Source: Xiphophorus maculatus
Taxonomy: Eukaryota; Chordata; Actinopteri; Cyprinodontiformes; Poeciliidae
Direction: 5' to 3'
Length of the DNA stretch: 64,000 nt
NCBI RefSeq assembly: GCF_002775205.1
Contig: NC_036445.1
Span: 3,616,802-3,680,801 of the forward strand
Shown here: positions 1 to 13,500 of the stretch, in pieces
Position numbering within the stretch: position 1 is the stretch's first letter
Layout: each line of letters begins with the position of its first letter
The notes under the pieces: generated by a model
Told to the model about the DNA's origin: nothing
The model's input: only the letters and a program-made list of their open reading frames with translations
Databases searched by the model: none
Program-made: the position numbers and the translations under genes

Positions 1-578
1 TTTCGGCCTCGGGACACGCAGCGCTGGGATGAAATGTCCTGGATGGAGGGAAGGGGGGCCCCGATGATCCTCTCTGCTGTCCGCACCACTCTCCTCACGT
101 TCTTCCAGTCGGAGGCGCTGCAGCTTCCACACCACACAGAGAGGCAGCTGGTCAGAATGCTCTCTATGGTGCTTCTGTAGAACGTCTTGAGGATGGGCGG
201 GGGCAGGTGTGCTCTTCTCATCCTCCGCAGGAAATACAAACGTTTCTGTGCCCTCTTGGCCAGAGACGTGGTGTTCACAGTCCAGGTGAGGTCGTTAGTG
301 ATGTGCACCCCCAGGAATTTGGTGCTGCTGACCACCTCCACAGCCGAGCTGTTGATGAGCAGTGGAGCGTGGCTGGGCCGGTTATTCCTGAAGTCGACGA
401 TCATCTCCTTCGTCTTGTCAACGTTCAGGATCAGGCTGTTGTCTCTGCACCAGTCCACCAGCTGCTCCACCTCCTCTCTGTAGTCCAGGTCGTTGTCGTC
501 TCTGATGAGGCCCACCACCATTGTGTCGTCCGCGAACTTCACGATGTGGTTGGTGGCGAACCTGGGGACGCAGTCGTG
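1..578 (-). mobile_element. L2-like LINE fragment, reverse transcriptase C-terminal part
   Basis: The minus strand encodes the end of a non-LTR reverse transcriptase. It reads through the FADD catalytic box (about 525-536), then RDDNDLDYREEVEQLVDWC and a C-terminal stretch with LTSCLSVWCGSCSASDWKNV, both familiar from fish L2/Maui-type LINEs. The frame looked open in what I translated. The element is 5'-truncated at about 578 and its 3' end lies beyond the window. Just past the truncation point begins receptor-gene sequence that lacks the first half of an Ig exon, so the insertion or an associated deletion probably broke the neighbouring gene. The clade is from memory; L2 is my best guess. 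Confidence 0.85.
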
Positions 579-660
579 TGTCTATATACTGCTTTCACAA
601 ATGTGCAAATGAATACAGTTTTTGTATTATGTGCAGACATTAAAATAAAAGAATGTAAAC

Positions 661-1220
661 TAGGACAGTAAACTACCTGCTGGAAAAAAGTGGACATGTC
701 TCTTTTTCCATCATGAATGTAACAGTAGAAGAAGCAGGACGTTACATTTGTACAGCAACATATCAGAATGACAGCATGACAGAAAAAATTCATGTCAAAG
801 TCAATTGTAAGTAAGTCAAATTCATATGCTTCCTTAATTCATGAGACATGTTTAATTCAATCTATGCTCCTCAGAAACCCTAATTAACCAGCATTTCTAT
901 ATTTTACAGTTAATCATGTGAAACATTGTGCATGTGGCGGTGGAGCTCTTCTCTGGGTCGTTGCTGGTGTTTCACTCAGTGTGCATCTTTTCTCTATGAT
1001 CTACTTGTACCACATTCGGTAAGTTACATTTAGTTTATTTTCTCCTTTCCAGGTCCAATTACTGTATGTAGGCTGTGCATTTGCAACAATTATGTTTTCC
1101 TTTTTTCATAGGAACACAAGAAAAAAGGCTGAACCCACTGAAGATGATCAAACTTACATGTGTATGCAAAAAACCAATGCATCAGCAGGGTATAATGTTA
1201 TTGTTCAACAACCGCACTGA
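661..1220 (+). pseudogene. Broken 3' end of a Siglec-like receptor gene
   Basis: Three exon-like blocks remain. The second half of an Ig domain (about 661-806, with the F-strand AGRYICTATYQN) is nearly identical to exons of the next gene at 6814-7116 and 8024-8329. A transmembrane exon follows at 910-1018 (ALLWVVAGVSLSVHLF), then a tail exon at 1112-1220 ending in TGA. Splice signals and phases fit (phase 1, then 2). The tail reads YMCM, eight residues, then YNVI, the spacing of an ITAM rather than the ITIM tails seen elsewhere in the cluster. The first half of the Ig exon, with its acceptor site and B-strand Cys, is missing. Sequence at 590-640 instead resembles the signal-peptide intron of the next gene (about 4690-4740). 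A gene broken by deletion and LINE insertion is the simplest reading. Confidence 0.7.
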
Positions 1221-3540
1221 CATGTTGATGTCAGGGATTACTGTCAATTGGATGCTCCATGCTGAAACTAGATTCATATCACTACTGTTTTAGACACAAC
1301 AGAAAAGAACAGGTGGTGAATGTTTCCTGGAGAAGAGAAATCAGTCCCACTAAAATTGTTAAAAGTACAGACATAGTAATTGTCTTAGCACAGGAATAAG
1401 ATATATCATGAATACAACTGGAAAGAAAAAATATTATAAGGATCTTCCAATTTATTTGTAATTACTTTTTTGTTTCCCCTTCTACGATTCGTTATTGAAG
1501 TTATATTGTTTTTTTTAGTTTTTGTGGAGTATATTTAAATTGTTGAATATTTATACACTCTGTAAATATTTATTGGAAATATTTATGTCCATATATGCCT
1601 AAACAACGTATCTTCCTTAAAATGCAAGATTATCCTTTATAACTTACATTTCAATTGTAAATGTCAATTGGGTTTTTCTTTCTCATTTTACCTGACATGT
1701 CGTGTATGAACCTTAGGAAATAGTTTTTCTAATATAAATTACAGATAAAACATTATGCAGTCATTGATGCTCTTGTATAATACATTAAAGGTAATTTTAT
1801 ATTATTTTTGAACTTTAGGTGTGTATATTTGTGTGATTTATTCAATGTGTATCTCACCTATGGACTGCTAGAAAAATTCTAAAGGCCTCTCTGAATCCTA
1901 TAATGATAGTGGGTGTAGAAAAAGCATGAATAAATGTTACCCTTTTTTGCTTTCCAAAAAAAAGAAGTAAATTCATACCTAGAAAAGAAAAACCTGATTA
2001 CCCTTGAATATACCAAATTACATTTTAGTTTACATATAATATATGTGCTTCAGTAGTCAGCATTTATTAGTTATGTTTTTCATTTTTACCACATAAATTG
2101 AGGAAGTAAAGATAAAAGGAGATGGATGAGACGAGCTAATTCACACTCATATATCAGAAATAAGATCTAGACTGACTGCAACATGAATATTAGAGTAGAA
2201 TAAAAAAAACTTTAATGTCTCTTGACTTGGTAGCAGCAGCAAAGTAACATGCGAGTTAAAGCATCTAGGTTCAAAATAAAAAAAACATTCAAAAAGAGAA
2301 TAAGAATAACTAACTGTGCAAAAAGAGCAAACTTACAGCATAAAGTTACACTGTATAATTTTCAAAAACAGTATAATCAGATTCAAAGAAATGTCCAATT
2401 GTGTAGAAAAATAAAAATATAAAATGTTAATGTACATTTCTGCATAAAAAATAACATACTATTTACTAAAAAAAACTATAACGGCAGGGATATAGATGCC
2501 TTTAGAATATAAAGACAGTTATAAAGTCTAACAGATACTCGGAGGAAGTACAAATATGCTAATGCTCTTTTGTACACCAACGATGCATCAGTCACTGAAT
2601 GAAGTCTATAGTTCTGCAACAGTTTCCTGCCTGGAGACGTTATTCTTGATGGTATTTTATTAATAGCAGTAATATATACCAGTACATATATCCATATATG
2701 GCATCCTGCAGCTTTGACCATCTTTAAAAAACTTCAGGCTCTTGTCTTAAAAATAGTTACTGAGATCTTGAGATAAAATCTGTTAGACACTAAACTGGTC
2801 TTTCTTAAGAGCCTATGAAACCACTTCCTCTCAGCTCCTGATGAGCAACACACTACAGAAGACAGTGGATGCCATCATCGAGTAAAAAATGTTTTTAATA
2901 CACAAAAATGTTAGAAATTTTTCTTCCATAATTACTAAAAAACAATGTATGTCCCTAAATTTAGTTTACATACTTTTTCCTAAGGGGGGCAGCATTGTGA
3001 AAGATTGCTGTGTCAACATGGGATTGTCAGATGAAACTTACAGGAAGTTGATGCTGTCGCCCTCTCTACCTCAAACCTACAGAAAGGTGGGGGGGAGCTG
3101 TTGGTAATATATGTATGAATGTAACCCTTTCTTTAACCAGGTGTGTCTCATTGAGATTAAAAATGTCTTTTTCAAGAGAGATCTGGCCAAGACTAAGATC
3201 TACAACTATGGTGATATCAGAAAACTTACTCTGGCTTCTTTACCTGCAGCTGCTCCTGAACAACCATGAGGCAACATAGTGAGCAGTAGAGGACTCAGCA
3301 CTCTACTTTGCAATGATCCTTTACTGAAAGTGGGGTCAGCATATTGTAGTTGGGTGTCTATGGCAATTAGGAAGTGGCCTGTAAATGAAATTATTCCAAA
3401 GTGTTTAGCATTATAATCATCCATTCAGCCATTCAGATGCACATTCATATTGATTGTGGTAAGATACATTGTAGACACAGCTTCTACAAGACAGTCTGAT
3501 AGAAGTGACACTGCCATGAGACAGACTGAGTGGGGGATCT
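1221..3540. other. Gene-poor AT-rich stretch
   Basis: I see no supportable gene. A candidate poly(A) signal (ATTAAA) for the broken receptor lies near 1783. Around 2104 there is GAGGAAGT followed by GATAAAAGG, an ETS/PU.1 core and a TATA-like run similar to the candidate promoters of receptors C and D, but no gene follows it directly. About 3130-3190 (CTCATTGAGATTAAAAATG and TTCAAGAGAGATCTGGCCAA) looks like a dispersed fish repeat I have met before and cannot name. Short open frames here have no recognisable features. Confidence 0.5.
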
Positions 3541-3544
3541 ACCA

Positions 3545-3660
3545 CAGGACGAACTACTGTATATAGGCTGTACATTTGCAATGGTTTTCATTTCTTTGAA
3601 GGAACACAAGAAATAAAATAAAAAACTAGTGAAGAAAATCAAACTCATATGTCTCTGCAA
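3545..3660 (+). pseudogene. Decayed cytoplasmic-tail exon of a Siglec-like receptor
   Basis: This block and its upstream intron edge align with 1065-1180: both have ACTGTATRTAGGCTGTRCATTTGCAA, then GGAACACAAGAAA, then a stretch reading EENQTHMSLQ here against EDDQTYMCMQ there. In-frame stops occur early and the key Tyr codon has become His. It is the relic of a second copy of the short ITAM-like tail exon. No Ig or transmembrane exon was found beside it. Confidence 0.6.
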
Positions 3661-3939
3661 ATATGGATTCATCTGTTTTTGCTCTAAATAAGAAGTTAAA
3701 TGAAATGGTAGGCTTAAATGCAATAATGGCTGCAATTTAAAAGCATAAAAAATATTGTTGTCAAAGTTTTCCATGTTCATAATCATAGAAATAATGCAAA
3801 ACAACCTCTTAGTAAATGATTTATGATGATGATATAATGAAAAACTATACAAACACATGCATTATCACAACTTATTAAATTTATAGTTTATAAAGCCTGA
3901 GTCTCACTCATTGGTTGAGCAGCTTTTTTTTCATAAAAG

Positions 3940-4070
3940 TGCTCACAAACCAACTTCCCAATTCTTAATGCAGCATAAAAAGAAGAAATATGAAAGAGAA
4001 AAGAAGAAGGCGGTTTAGACGCCTGTGAAGAAAGTCACTGAAGACGAGTGGAAAGGTGGACAAAAAAAGA
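3940..4070 (+). promoter_or_regulatory. Possible promoter and 5' UTR exon of receptor A
   Basis: A TATA-like GCATAAAAAG near 3971 is preceded by ACTTCCC, and purine-rich sequence leads to a possible splice donor (GAGGTGAAT, about 4069). The spacing resembles the better-supported promoter of receptor C. The link to the coding start at 4525 is inference. A nearer start with the TATA-like GGATAAAAG at about 4468 is equally possible. Confidence 0.3.
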
Positions 4071-4524
4071 GGTGAATAAAACTTTTATTAACACAATGCT
4101 TTAGCTCTCAGATTGATGAACAAAATAATTCAATGTCTACGTGTGTGTGTAAGTTGGGGTGGGAGAGTTAAAGAGAAAAATCAGTGCTTTCTTGCAGAAC
4201 AAGGTTACAATGAATTGTAATGCCACAGAGGTGTGCAGTATATAAATTCTCCTGATGATTACAAATTTTAATTATTCATAGTTCCATTTTATTTGTCTTT
4301 ACTGAAAAGATGTAAAGTCATAATAATTAGGTAGCAAAACTTTACCTAAAACATTCATAAAGTGCAGTTATATATACTGAAATAAAATCCAGTACAGAAA
4401 TGTTGCATTGAATGTGTGATGTTATGTCTGAACTTTGCTTCAGTTTCAGTATTTTTCTGAAACTCCTGGATAAAAGTCTCTTCCCTGTTTGGAATGATCT
4501 GAATGTTTCAAGCTTCAAATCAGG

Positions 4525-7500
4525 ATGTTTGTTTTCATCTGGTTAATCGTGTCTCTCCCTACTGGCAACGGTAATGTATGAATCGTCTAATTCATGAACA
4601 TGAATCAATACTAAAATTAAATACACTATATGTATATGTATCCACATTTGCTTGTAACAATATTTATGGCAAATCTCTAAAGTTTATATATTTGTTTCGC
4701 AAATTTGCAAATTAATAAAGTTTTTCTGTTACGTGGAGATACTTAAGGAAAGATTAATGGTTAGTGTTTAAACATCTTATAAATTATATGTGGTTTATAT
4801 AGACATTTACTGACAAGAAACTTTAGTCAGGATGAAACTGTCATTACTTTGGCATTGTTTCATTTCATTGAAATAATTTTTGAACAAATCCTGAGTTTAC
4901 TTGTTTTTCTTATTAACAGGTGCATTACAATGGAAAGAGTTCTGTCAACAGGAAGGTTATTGTGTTTCTTTCAATGAGGATGAAATAAGAGCAGAAGCTG
5001 GACTCTGTGCTGTGATACCATGCTCTTTCACATCTTTCTTTGTACCCGAACATATTATTTGGTATAAATGTGAAAAATCTGAGGACAATTGTGCCAAATC
5101 TGTCCCTGTATTTCACTCTGGCGAGAACGAGAAAAACATTCAACCTATGTTCAAAGGTCGTGTGTCACTGCTGAACCTGAACATGACTGAGAAGAACTGC
5201 AGCATGGTGATCAATGATCTTCAGAAATCTGATTCTGGATCATATCAAGTCCGAGTTGTGGGAAAAGGAACAGGAGAAGCATTTACATATCTTGCAAAAG
5301 CAAAACTCTCGTTAGCAGGTAGGAAACATTCCAGCATACAATTCCCACATCAGATTACTAGACTTAATGAAGCAAATTAATAATTTTACCTTTTTTTATT
5401 TTTTAGAGAAGATTGTTGAAGGTTTATTGTTGACAAAATAAAGGAAATATTTAGTCAATCTGTCTTGTCAACCTCACACTGATAACCATTTTTGTGATGA
5501 TTAGTTTGATGAACTGTTTCCATCAGGTCTGAACCAAAAGCCCTCAGTGATGATTCCTCCACTGACTGAGGGACAGCAGGCCTCTCTGACCTGCACTGCT
5601 CCTGGTCTCTGCTCTGGGTCTCCTCCTAAAATCACCTGGATGTGGAGAGGAGAAGGAGAGAAAGATTCTTACATCATAGGAAACATTACTGCTTTAAAAA
5701 CAGAGAATCTGACTGCTTTCACAAAGAGACATGTCTCAACTCTGACCTTTAATGCATCAGCTGATCACCACAACACCAGTATAACCTGCAAAGTCAACTT
5801 CATAGGCGACATAAATATAAATGAGACTGTGACTCTGAATGTGACATGTGAGTACCTCATTGTCTTACAAATCCTGCTGTTTTAATTACAACTTATGAAC
5901 ATTTGCTCATAAAATACCCCTCTTTTAAAACTGGCTTTATTTTATTGTATTACATTATTTTTATTTCATTGATGTGAAATAAATTTTGGTAACAGAGAAT
6001 ACTGTGGTGAAGTCAGGAGACTTTCATTGTGACCTGGAGTATTAACATTTTCCCTCCAGCATTATGAAATGGTTCAAATTTAACCAGAGATGACTTAATA
6101 GAAGGAAAAATGTGCAGTTTTTACCATGCTAACGTGACAGCAAATAATTCTGGACTTTAAGTTTGTACAGAACAATATCTGAATAACACTCTAAGAAAAA
6201 CAATCAAAATAACAATGGCATGTCGGCTGAGATTTTTCGAAAGTAAAACATGAAAAAATATATTTAGATAAATACATCCACAACAAATTACAATCTAAAA
6301 TACTTTCTTGAGGTATATAAATTGGCCAGTAACAATTTGTTTGTCTGCTTTACTGAAAATTTAAATATTTTGTTTATATTTGCTCTGCAGATGCAAGAAA
6401 ACCTCAGATCTCTGGTAGATCAAAAGTTAAAGAAGGAAATGAACTGAATCTGAACTGCAGTGTGGACAGTTTCCCTCCATCAGTTATCACATGGACTAAA
6501 TCTAGAAAACAAGCCGAACAGCAGAGTCACAATGTATCTAAAAAGCGTGGCAGCAGTAAAATCTGTCAGCGACAAAAAAGAAGTTGCTTGTTTTCCGTCA
6601 CTAATGTGACAACAGAAGATGCTGGTCTTTATATCTGCACATCAAAACATCTGAACAACACTCAGAGAGAAACAATTACTGTAACAGTGACATGTGTGTT
6701 TAATACATTTTGAAGAAATATTTCTCAAACTATTAGATGCAATTATCTAAGCTTGAACTTATGGAGTTCATAACAAAAGTGTTTAAACCTTTTGTTTAAA
6801 CTGTGCTCCACAGATGCAAGAAAACCTCAGATCTCTGGCCGGACAACAGTCATGGAGGGAGACAATCTGAATCTGACCTGCAGTGTTGACAGTGTTCCTC
6901 CATCAGTTATCAAGTGGACTAAATCTGGAATAGAAACCAAATGGCAGGACAACATTTTAAGCAAAGTAGAAAGCAGACAAGTCTACCTGCTGGAAAAAAG
7001 TGGACGTGTCTCTTTTTCCTTCATGAATGTAACAACAGAAGAAGCTGGACGTTACATTTGTACAGCAACGTATCAGAATGAAAGCATGACGGAAGAAGTC
7101 CATGTTAAAGTGACTTGTAAGTATATTTTCATAGTTAATTTGCAGAAGGTATATAATTATTTGGGCTTCTAAGTCAGGATAATTTAGTGTAAGGTTTTGT
7201 AATTTCTTCAGAATACTTAGCACTTGTGTATGTTATCAAATATCTGTTTGAAAATGCCTTATTTTAAATATCTGACAATACACCTTAGAAAACCTAAGAT
7301 CTCTGGTAGAACAAAGGCTACAGAGGGAGGCTGTGATCTTGAGCTGGAAAAGGGTAGATTGCCTTCTTCACATCAGGGATGAGGTCCTGCTTCAAGTGGA
7401 AGCATTAAGCATTAAGGGTCTCAGTCTTATTCACTATTGAAGGGAAAATGGAGCGGGACATTGATAGGCAGATTGGTGCTGCATCTGCAGTGATGGGAAT

Positions 7501-10500
7501 GCCTTATCAGTCAGTTTTGGTGAAGAGAGGCCCAAGTTAAAACTCAAAGCTCTCAGTTTGCCAGTCGATCTGCATCTCTAACCTCAACTATTGTCATGAA
7601 CAAGCAGCCAAAATTTGCCTCTGGGTTTCTGGGCTCTGTCTTATCGATTGGATGAGTAGCTCGGTCATCCGGGAGGAACTCAGAGTAGAGCCAGTTAAGT
7701 GGCTTGGATACCTGGTTAGGATTCCTCCCTGATGTCTCCCTGGTGAGGTGTTTCCCTCATTTCCCAAAGATAGGAGACCCAGAGGAAGAACCAAGTTATG
7801 CTGGAGGGTCTATGTTTTATGGCTGGCCTGGGAATGCCTTTGAAAATCTGGCCTAAGTGACTGGGGAGAGGGAAGTCTGGGTCTTCCTAGTTAGGCTGCT
7901 GCCCTCGTCACCCAACCCTGGATAAGCAAAAGATAATGGATGGATATTTAAATTTCAACCTCATATGTTTCATTAGTTTATTAAAAAGTGTTAAAACATT
8001 TTTGCTTAATCTGTACTCCATAGATATTAGAAAACCTCAAATCTCTGGCAGAACAACAGTTATGGAGGGAGAAGATCTGAATCTGACCTGCAGTGTTGAC
8101 AGTGTTCCTCCATCAGTTATTACATGGACTAAATATGGAACAGAAATCAATTGTCAGGACAATATTTTAAGTAAAGCAGATAACAGCACAGTAGTCTACG
8201 GACAGGAAAAAAGTGGAAATGTCTCTGTTTCCATCATGAATGTAACAGCAAAAGAAGCTGGATGTTACATTTGTACAGCAACATATCAGAATGACAGCAT
8301 GATAGAGAACATCCATGTTAAAGTGAACTGTAAGTAAATTTTCAGAAATAAAACTCATATTTGGGTTTCTAAGTCAGTATTTGGGGATTTCATGTGTAAT
8401 GTTTTATATCTTTAGAATACTTAACACTTGTGGGTGTTATCACATATCTGTTTTAAAATACAGTTTTATATCTTGTTTTGCTTAATATTAAATATCTGCC
8501 CTGACAGACCTCAGAAAACCTCGGATCTCTGGTAGAACAACAGTAAAAGAGGGAGATGATCTGAATCTGACCTGCGGTGCTGACAGCTTCCCTCTCTCAG
8601 ATATCAACTGGACTAAAACAGAATCAAAAACTCACCAGCAGCACAGCAATTCATCTAGTGCTTTCATCATCACTGAAAACACTAAGAGGAAAGATGGCAA
8701 TGGTTCTTTGTCCAAAACTAATGTGACAGCAGAAGATGCAAGGCTTTACATCTGTACTGCAAAACACCTGACCAATAATCTAACAGAACAAATCAAAGTA
8801 ACAGTAACGTGTGAGTACATTCTTCTTAATCATTTTCAGCAAGCATGTCTTTTCATCAGAGCAAGTGTTCGTGGTACAACACTTGTACTGAATTACTTGT
8901 TTATGGTCTTTATATGAGGATTTTATTCCAGCACCAATGCCATGTATAAATAATTTTTATATTTTCAAACTATTTAAGCACCCTTTGCAGCAGGAGCTGA
9001 CATAAACGGAGAGCCTGAGAGACATTATCTTCTTCAATTCCTTCGCAGGGATTAAAATAGGACATGAACTTTGGGCTATTAAGTGTTAGAAGGAAACAGG
9101 CATGTTTCCATCATGTTAGCCTAAACATTTGTGGTGCTACTTGTGTAAATTATGCCCTCTGACACCCAGACTTCTTATTTCTCTGTAACTGCTTTACAAA
9201 GAAGTACTCTTGTTCTGAAAGAAAAAAATAATAATTGTGCTCTACAACCACTGTAATCAATCTATAGCCTGTGAACCTGATAGCAGGCTGTAGCAGAAAT
9301 ACTTGCTAATGTTTGCAAATGGAACATTCAAACTCATTAGATGAATCTCAAATTGAGACAAAAAACAGTTCAAACCAACAATCTTAATCACAGAACGTAT
9401 AAAAGCAGTTATCGTATAAAATCTTAATTAAATGGTGCATTTGAGTGTAAATCTGTAAGTGAAATAGATTTCAAAATCAATGTACCTATACTACGTTATA
9501 TTCAGATGGGAACAAAAAAGGCCCCCTGTAAATGATATAAAGCAATGGTCAAATTCAACTGTTCTAGGGAGAAAAATAAGAAAACATCCAAAGTATAGCA
9601 CAATCATGAAGCCAGAAAAAAAGTAATTCAAGATTGTTTTAAAATAAAAATCAGTACAGTGTGCATTTCAATTCAACTCTGTTTATTATTTTACCCATAA
9701 CTAAATTCTAGTGGAAAGAGTTGCCTTCAGACGTCACCTGATTAGTCAACAGAGTTCACCAGTGAAATTTAATCTGAGTATGAATCCAGCTGTTCTGTTA
9801 AGGGCTCATGCGTTTATTAAAGAACATTAGAGAACAAGCAGCATCCTGAGGACAGAAATACACACCAGACAAGTCAGGAATAACCTTTTGGATGCTTTTC
9901 TTCTGTCAAAGAAAAATCAAGTGTTAAGCTGGCCCAGTAAAAGTCCAAAGATGAATCAAGCTGAGATAATTTGGCAAAACCCAAAGTTTGATTTTCAATA
10001 ATGCGCTATTAAATGTAACTGAACTTGAGCCACTCTAAATAGATGAATGAACAAAAGTTTCAATTTGTAGATGTGCAAGAGATTAGAGAAAGTTTGTAGC
10101 TGTAAGAACAGTCAAAGTTGATTCTACAAACTATCATCAGGAGGCCGAATATTTGTGATTTATGCCTAGATGCTTAAAAAGACAAAGTAAACTTCCTACT
10201 TTGTTCACACAACCTTGGGTAATAAAGCTTATTCTGATGGCAAATACACTACACTTTTTTATTTTTAAAGTATTTTAATAGTCATGTGGCAAATTTCCAC
10301 CACTACACAATCAAGTCTTACTTTGTTTAGGCATGTTACAAAAACAATACAAATTAAATAAAGATATTGCTGTTTTACTAAAATATAAAAAGCTCACGAG
10401 TCATTATTCTTCTGGAAGGCACTGTGCAATGCAGTCTGCAGTTATAATGTGACAATAATGTGATAAAGGTTATAAGGTATATCTAGTTCTGCAAAAATAC

Positions 10501-13500
10501 TCTTGCACCGACTTCAAGTTGACTTTAAAAAGGCTATGTCAGCAATAGATTATAAAAGTCTAAGTAAGCTAAACTACACTTTCTAAAATAATATTTTGTG
10601 ATCTACAGATGATTTCAAAAATGCAACTGTGGAGGAAGATCTTCTGAATCTGAATTGCAGTGTTGACAGTTTTCAGCCACTAGTTGTCATATGGACTAAA
10701 TCTGGAACAGAAGCAAGTCTAAAAATAGACTCTTTAAGTAAAGCATTTACTGTCCATGTGCTGTATGAACTGGCAAATGTCCCTTTTCCCATCACGAATG
10801 AAACAATGGAAGACGCAGAGCGCTACATTTGTACAGCGACATATCAGAACAGTACCATGGAAGAAAAAATCCATATAGTGACTAGTAAGTAGTAGTAGTA
10901 AGTATGTTTCAACAAAAATCATTTCCAAAAACAGAGGAAATAAATCTGAGTTAACTTTTGGTATTTTTTTTATCTTCACATTACATATTGTAGCAATAGT
11001 GCAACTGTGTATATTCTTTGTTTTCATTTAACATATTTGGCTGGAATATATTTCACAGACATAAGAAAACCTCAAATCTCTGTCAGAACAACAGCTGATG
11101 AGGAAGAGGCTCTGAATCTGACCTGCACTGCTGACAGTTTTCCCTCCTCAGTTATCAACTTGACCATATTAGAAAAAAGCAACCTGCAGATTAAAATTTC
11201 AATGATACTGCAAAACAGCAGTGAAAATCTCAAGCAAGAACAAAGTGGAACGGACACTTTGTTCATCAATAGCGTTAAAGCAAAAGATGCAGGCCTTTAC
11301 ATCTGCACAGCAAAAGTCCAAAATATAACTCTAACAGAAGAAATCAATGTAACTGTTACATGTAAGTACTGTATCTTTTATATTTTTTTCTTTTTTTACC
11401 GTAGTGCCAAATGCTGGAGACAGAAACGTGCAGACAATGTGCAAAACCTATTCTGCTTTTTGTTCATATGCTTAGCCACAAAAAGACGTACCAAAGGGGA
11501 ACTTGTTGGTTGTGTGAGAATAAGAAGAAAATGTTTTGAGTTCCCTTCATTTCCAGTCATTCAAGACCTTAAATCAAGTTTTACAATAAAATGATCAGTA
11601 ATGAATTAATTCAGTTTGTATTGTATTGTAAGTTAGAACGAGGCTATCAGCAAAATCAATGAGATAAATAATTTGATGCTCAACAGCTTTTTATTATATT
11701 TTGCCTATTGTGTTTTTAGTTTAGCAATGCTGTTCTGGGCTCTATTTGAATCTTTGGTTTTAAAGGTTATCATCTAGACACACATTTGTTTTAAACTTTA
11801 AACATATTGTATATCATAAAACAACTAAAAACAATTTAATGTCATTCACAGATAGAAGGAGGCCTCAGATCATTGGAAGCCAAACAATAAAGGAAGGAGA
11901 TGCTCTGAATCTGACCTGCAGTGTTGACAGTGTTCCTCCATCACTCATCGTGTGGACTAAAAATTCACTCAGCATACTTCCAAGCAACAGAACTAGTTCC
12001 CCCAGCAACAATGGATCTACTACTCTTGTCGTCTTCAACATGACAGTAAAAGATTCTGGACGATACATCTGCACAATAACCTATGAGAACATCACTGAGA
12101 CTAAATATATTGACATAAATGTGATTTGTAAGAAAACATATTTTATGCACAATTAAGCCACACGTGGTTTATCCCAAACTGATGATGATTGTATGTTTAC
12201 AGGGTCTCCAAAGGTGCTGAATGGTTCTGGATGTGTGCTTCGGCCAGACAGTTTGACCTGTGTGTGTCTTAGTGCGGGATTTCCTCTACCTACCATCCAA
12301 TGGCCATTACTGAAAGACCACACTGAGTACTCCATCACCAGCATTGTGTCAAACCACACTGTCAACAGCACTGTTACCATAACTGTTGAGAGCCATGGCA
12401 ACATCAGTGTCGAATGCGTTAGCAGCAATGAAAATGGGGAAGCAAAAAAAAACCTCACAGTCCTCTGGGCAAAAGAAGAAGGTACATTTTTGCAGCTTTA
12501 ACACTTCTGCTATTTTTAACTTCTGCTTTAAGGTGCTTATTGCTAATTCGTTTTTGGCGTCAGTATGGACAGATGGTTGTGTAAGTAAGTGCATCTTTTC
12601 AGTTACAAAAACATAGCTGTAAAAAATTATACTAATTTGACCTTAAATTAACTATTTTTCCCCATAAACAAGCAACAGTTGTGTCACATTCTGTTTCTGT
12701 TCTCCCTTTAGTAAGCAAGCAAACAACTAATTCAGAAAAAAAGTTCATGCTGGAAATCATCATTGCCTTTTTGGTTGGGTTCCTTCTTGCACCTGTCATC
12801 TGCTGTTTGTTGATGAAATTCTACAGGTACACCATACATTTAGAACTGAATTTACATTTTCAACTATAAGCATATATTTAAATCGTTACTGTGAAGATAA
12901 TGTGTCTCCTCAGAATAAAACGGAAGAACTCTGCAGATGAGGGTGAATCTCTGGAGATGGTTACGCCACTGGTATGATAAATATTGATATCAATGATTGT
13001 TCTGCATTTATCTGTAAAATAAAAAATCCAAATAACATCTACTGAAGTGAAATAACAGGATGCCGCGGGTTTAGAACCATAAATAGTTTTGAATATTCTA
13101 CACGTCTCTTAAAATTGTAAAATACACTTTTTACAGGTTTGTACATAAAATGGACAGCAACACATGCTCCGACTTACCATATGTGTGAGAAGCTGTTTAT
13201 CTGTACCATCTTAAACAAGCACATGACATTTCTATGATTAACTGATTATTTTGTGAGAAAAATTTAAATGTAGCCCCCTCCTCGCAACAAGTTTCACTAA
13301 ATCATTTGATCTTTCACAAGTTGGCTATTTGTTGCCATGGTTGCTTTCTTAATAAAGCAGCACTGCAGAAATAGAGAACAATCGCAGTTTTGTTGGTCAT
13401 AAGGAAGAGCTGCACATTACAACAACCCCCTAAATTCACAATATGACTCTGACTTCCTTCTTCAGCAGTATAAAAGCATAATAGTGAAAAGTTGAATTCA

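Noticed and set aside
2104-2130. ETS plus TATA-like pair resembling receptor promoters
   Set aside because: No signal-peptide exon or receptor coding sequence follows before 3.5 kb, so a working promoter cannot be supported.
3484-3858. Minus-strand open frame of 124 codons
   Set aside because: Low-complexity, Phe/Leu/Ser-rich product of AT-rich DNA, overlapping a recognisable plus-strand relic exon.
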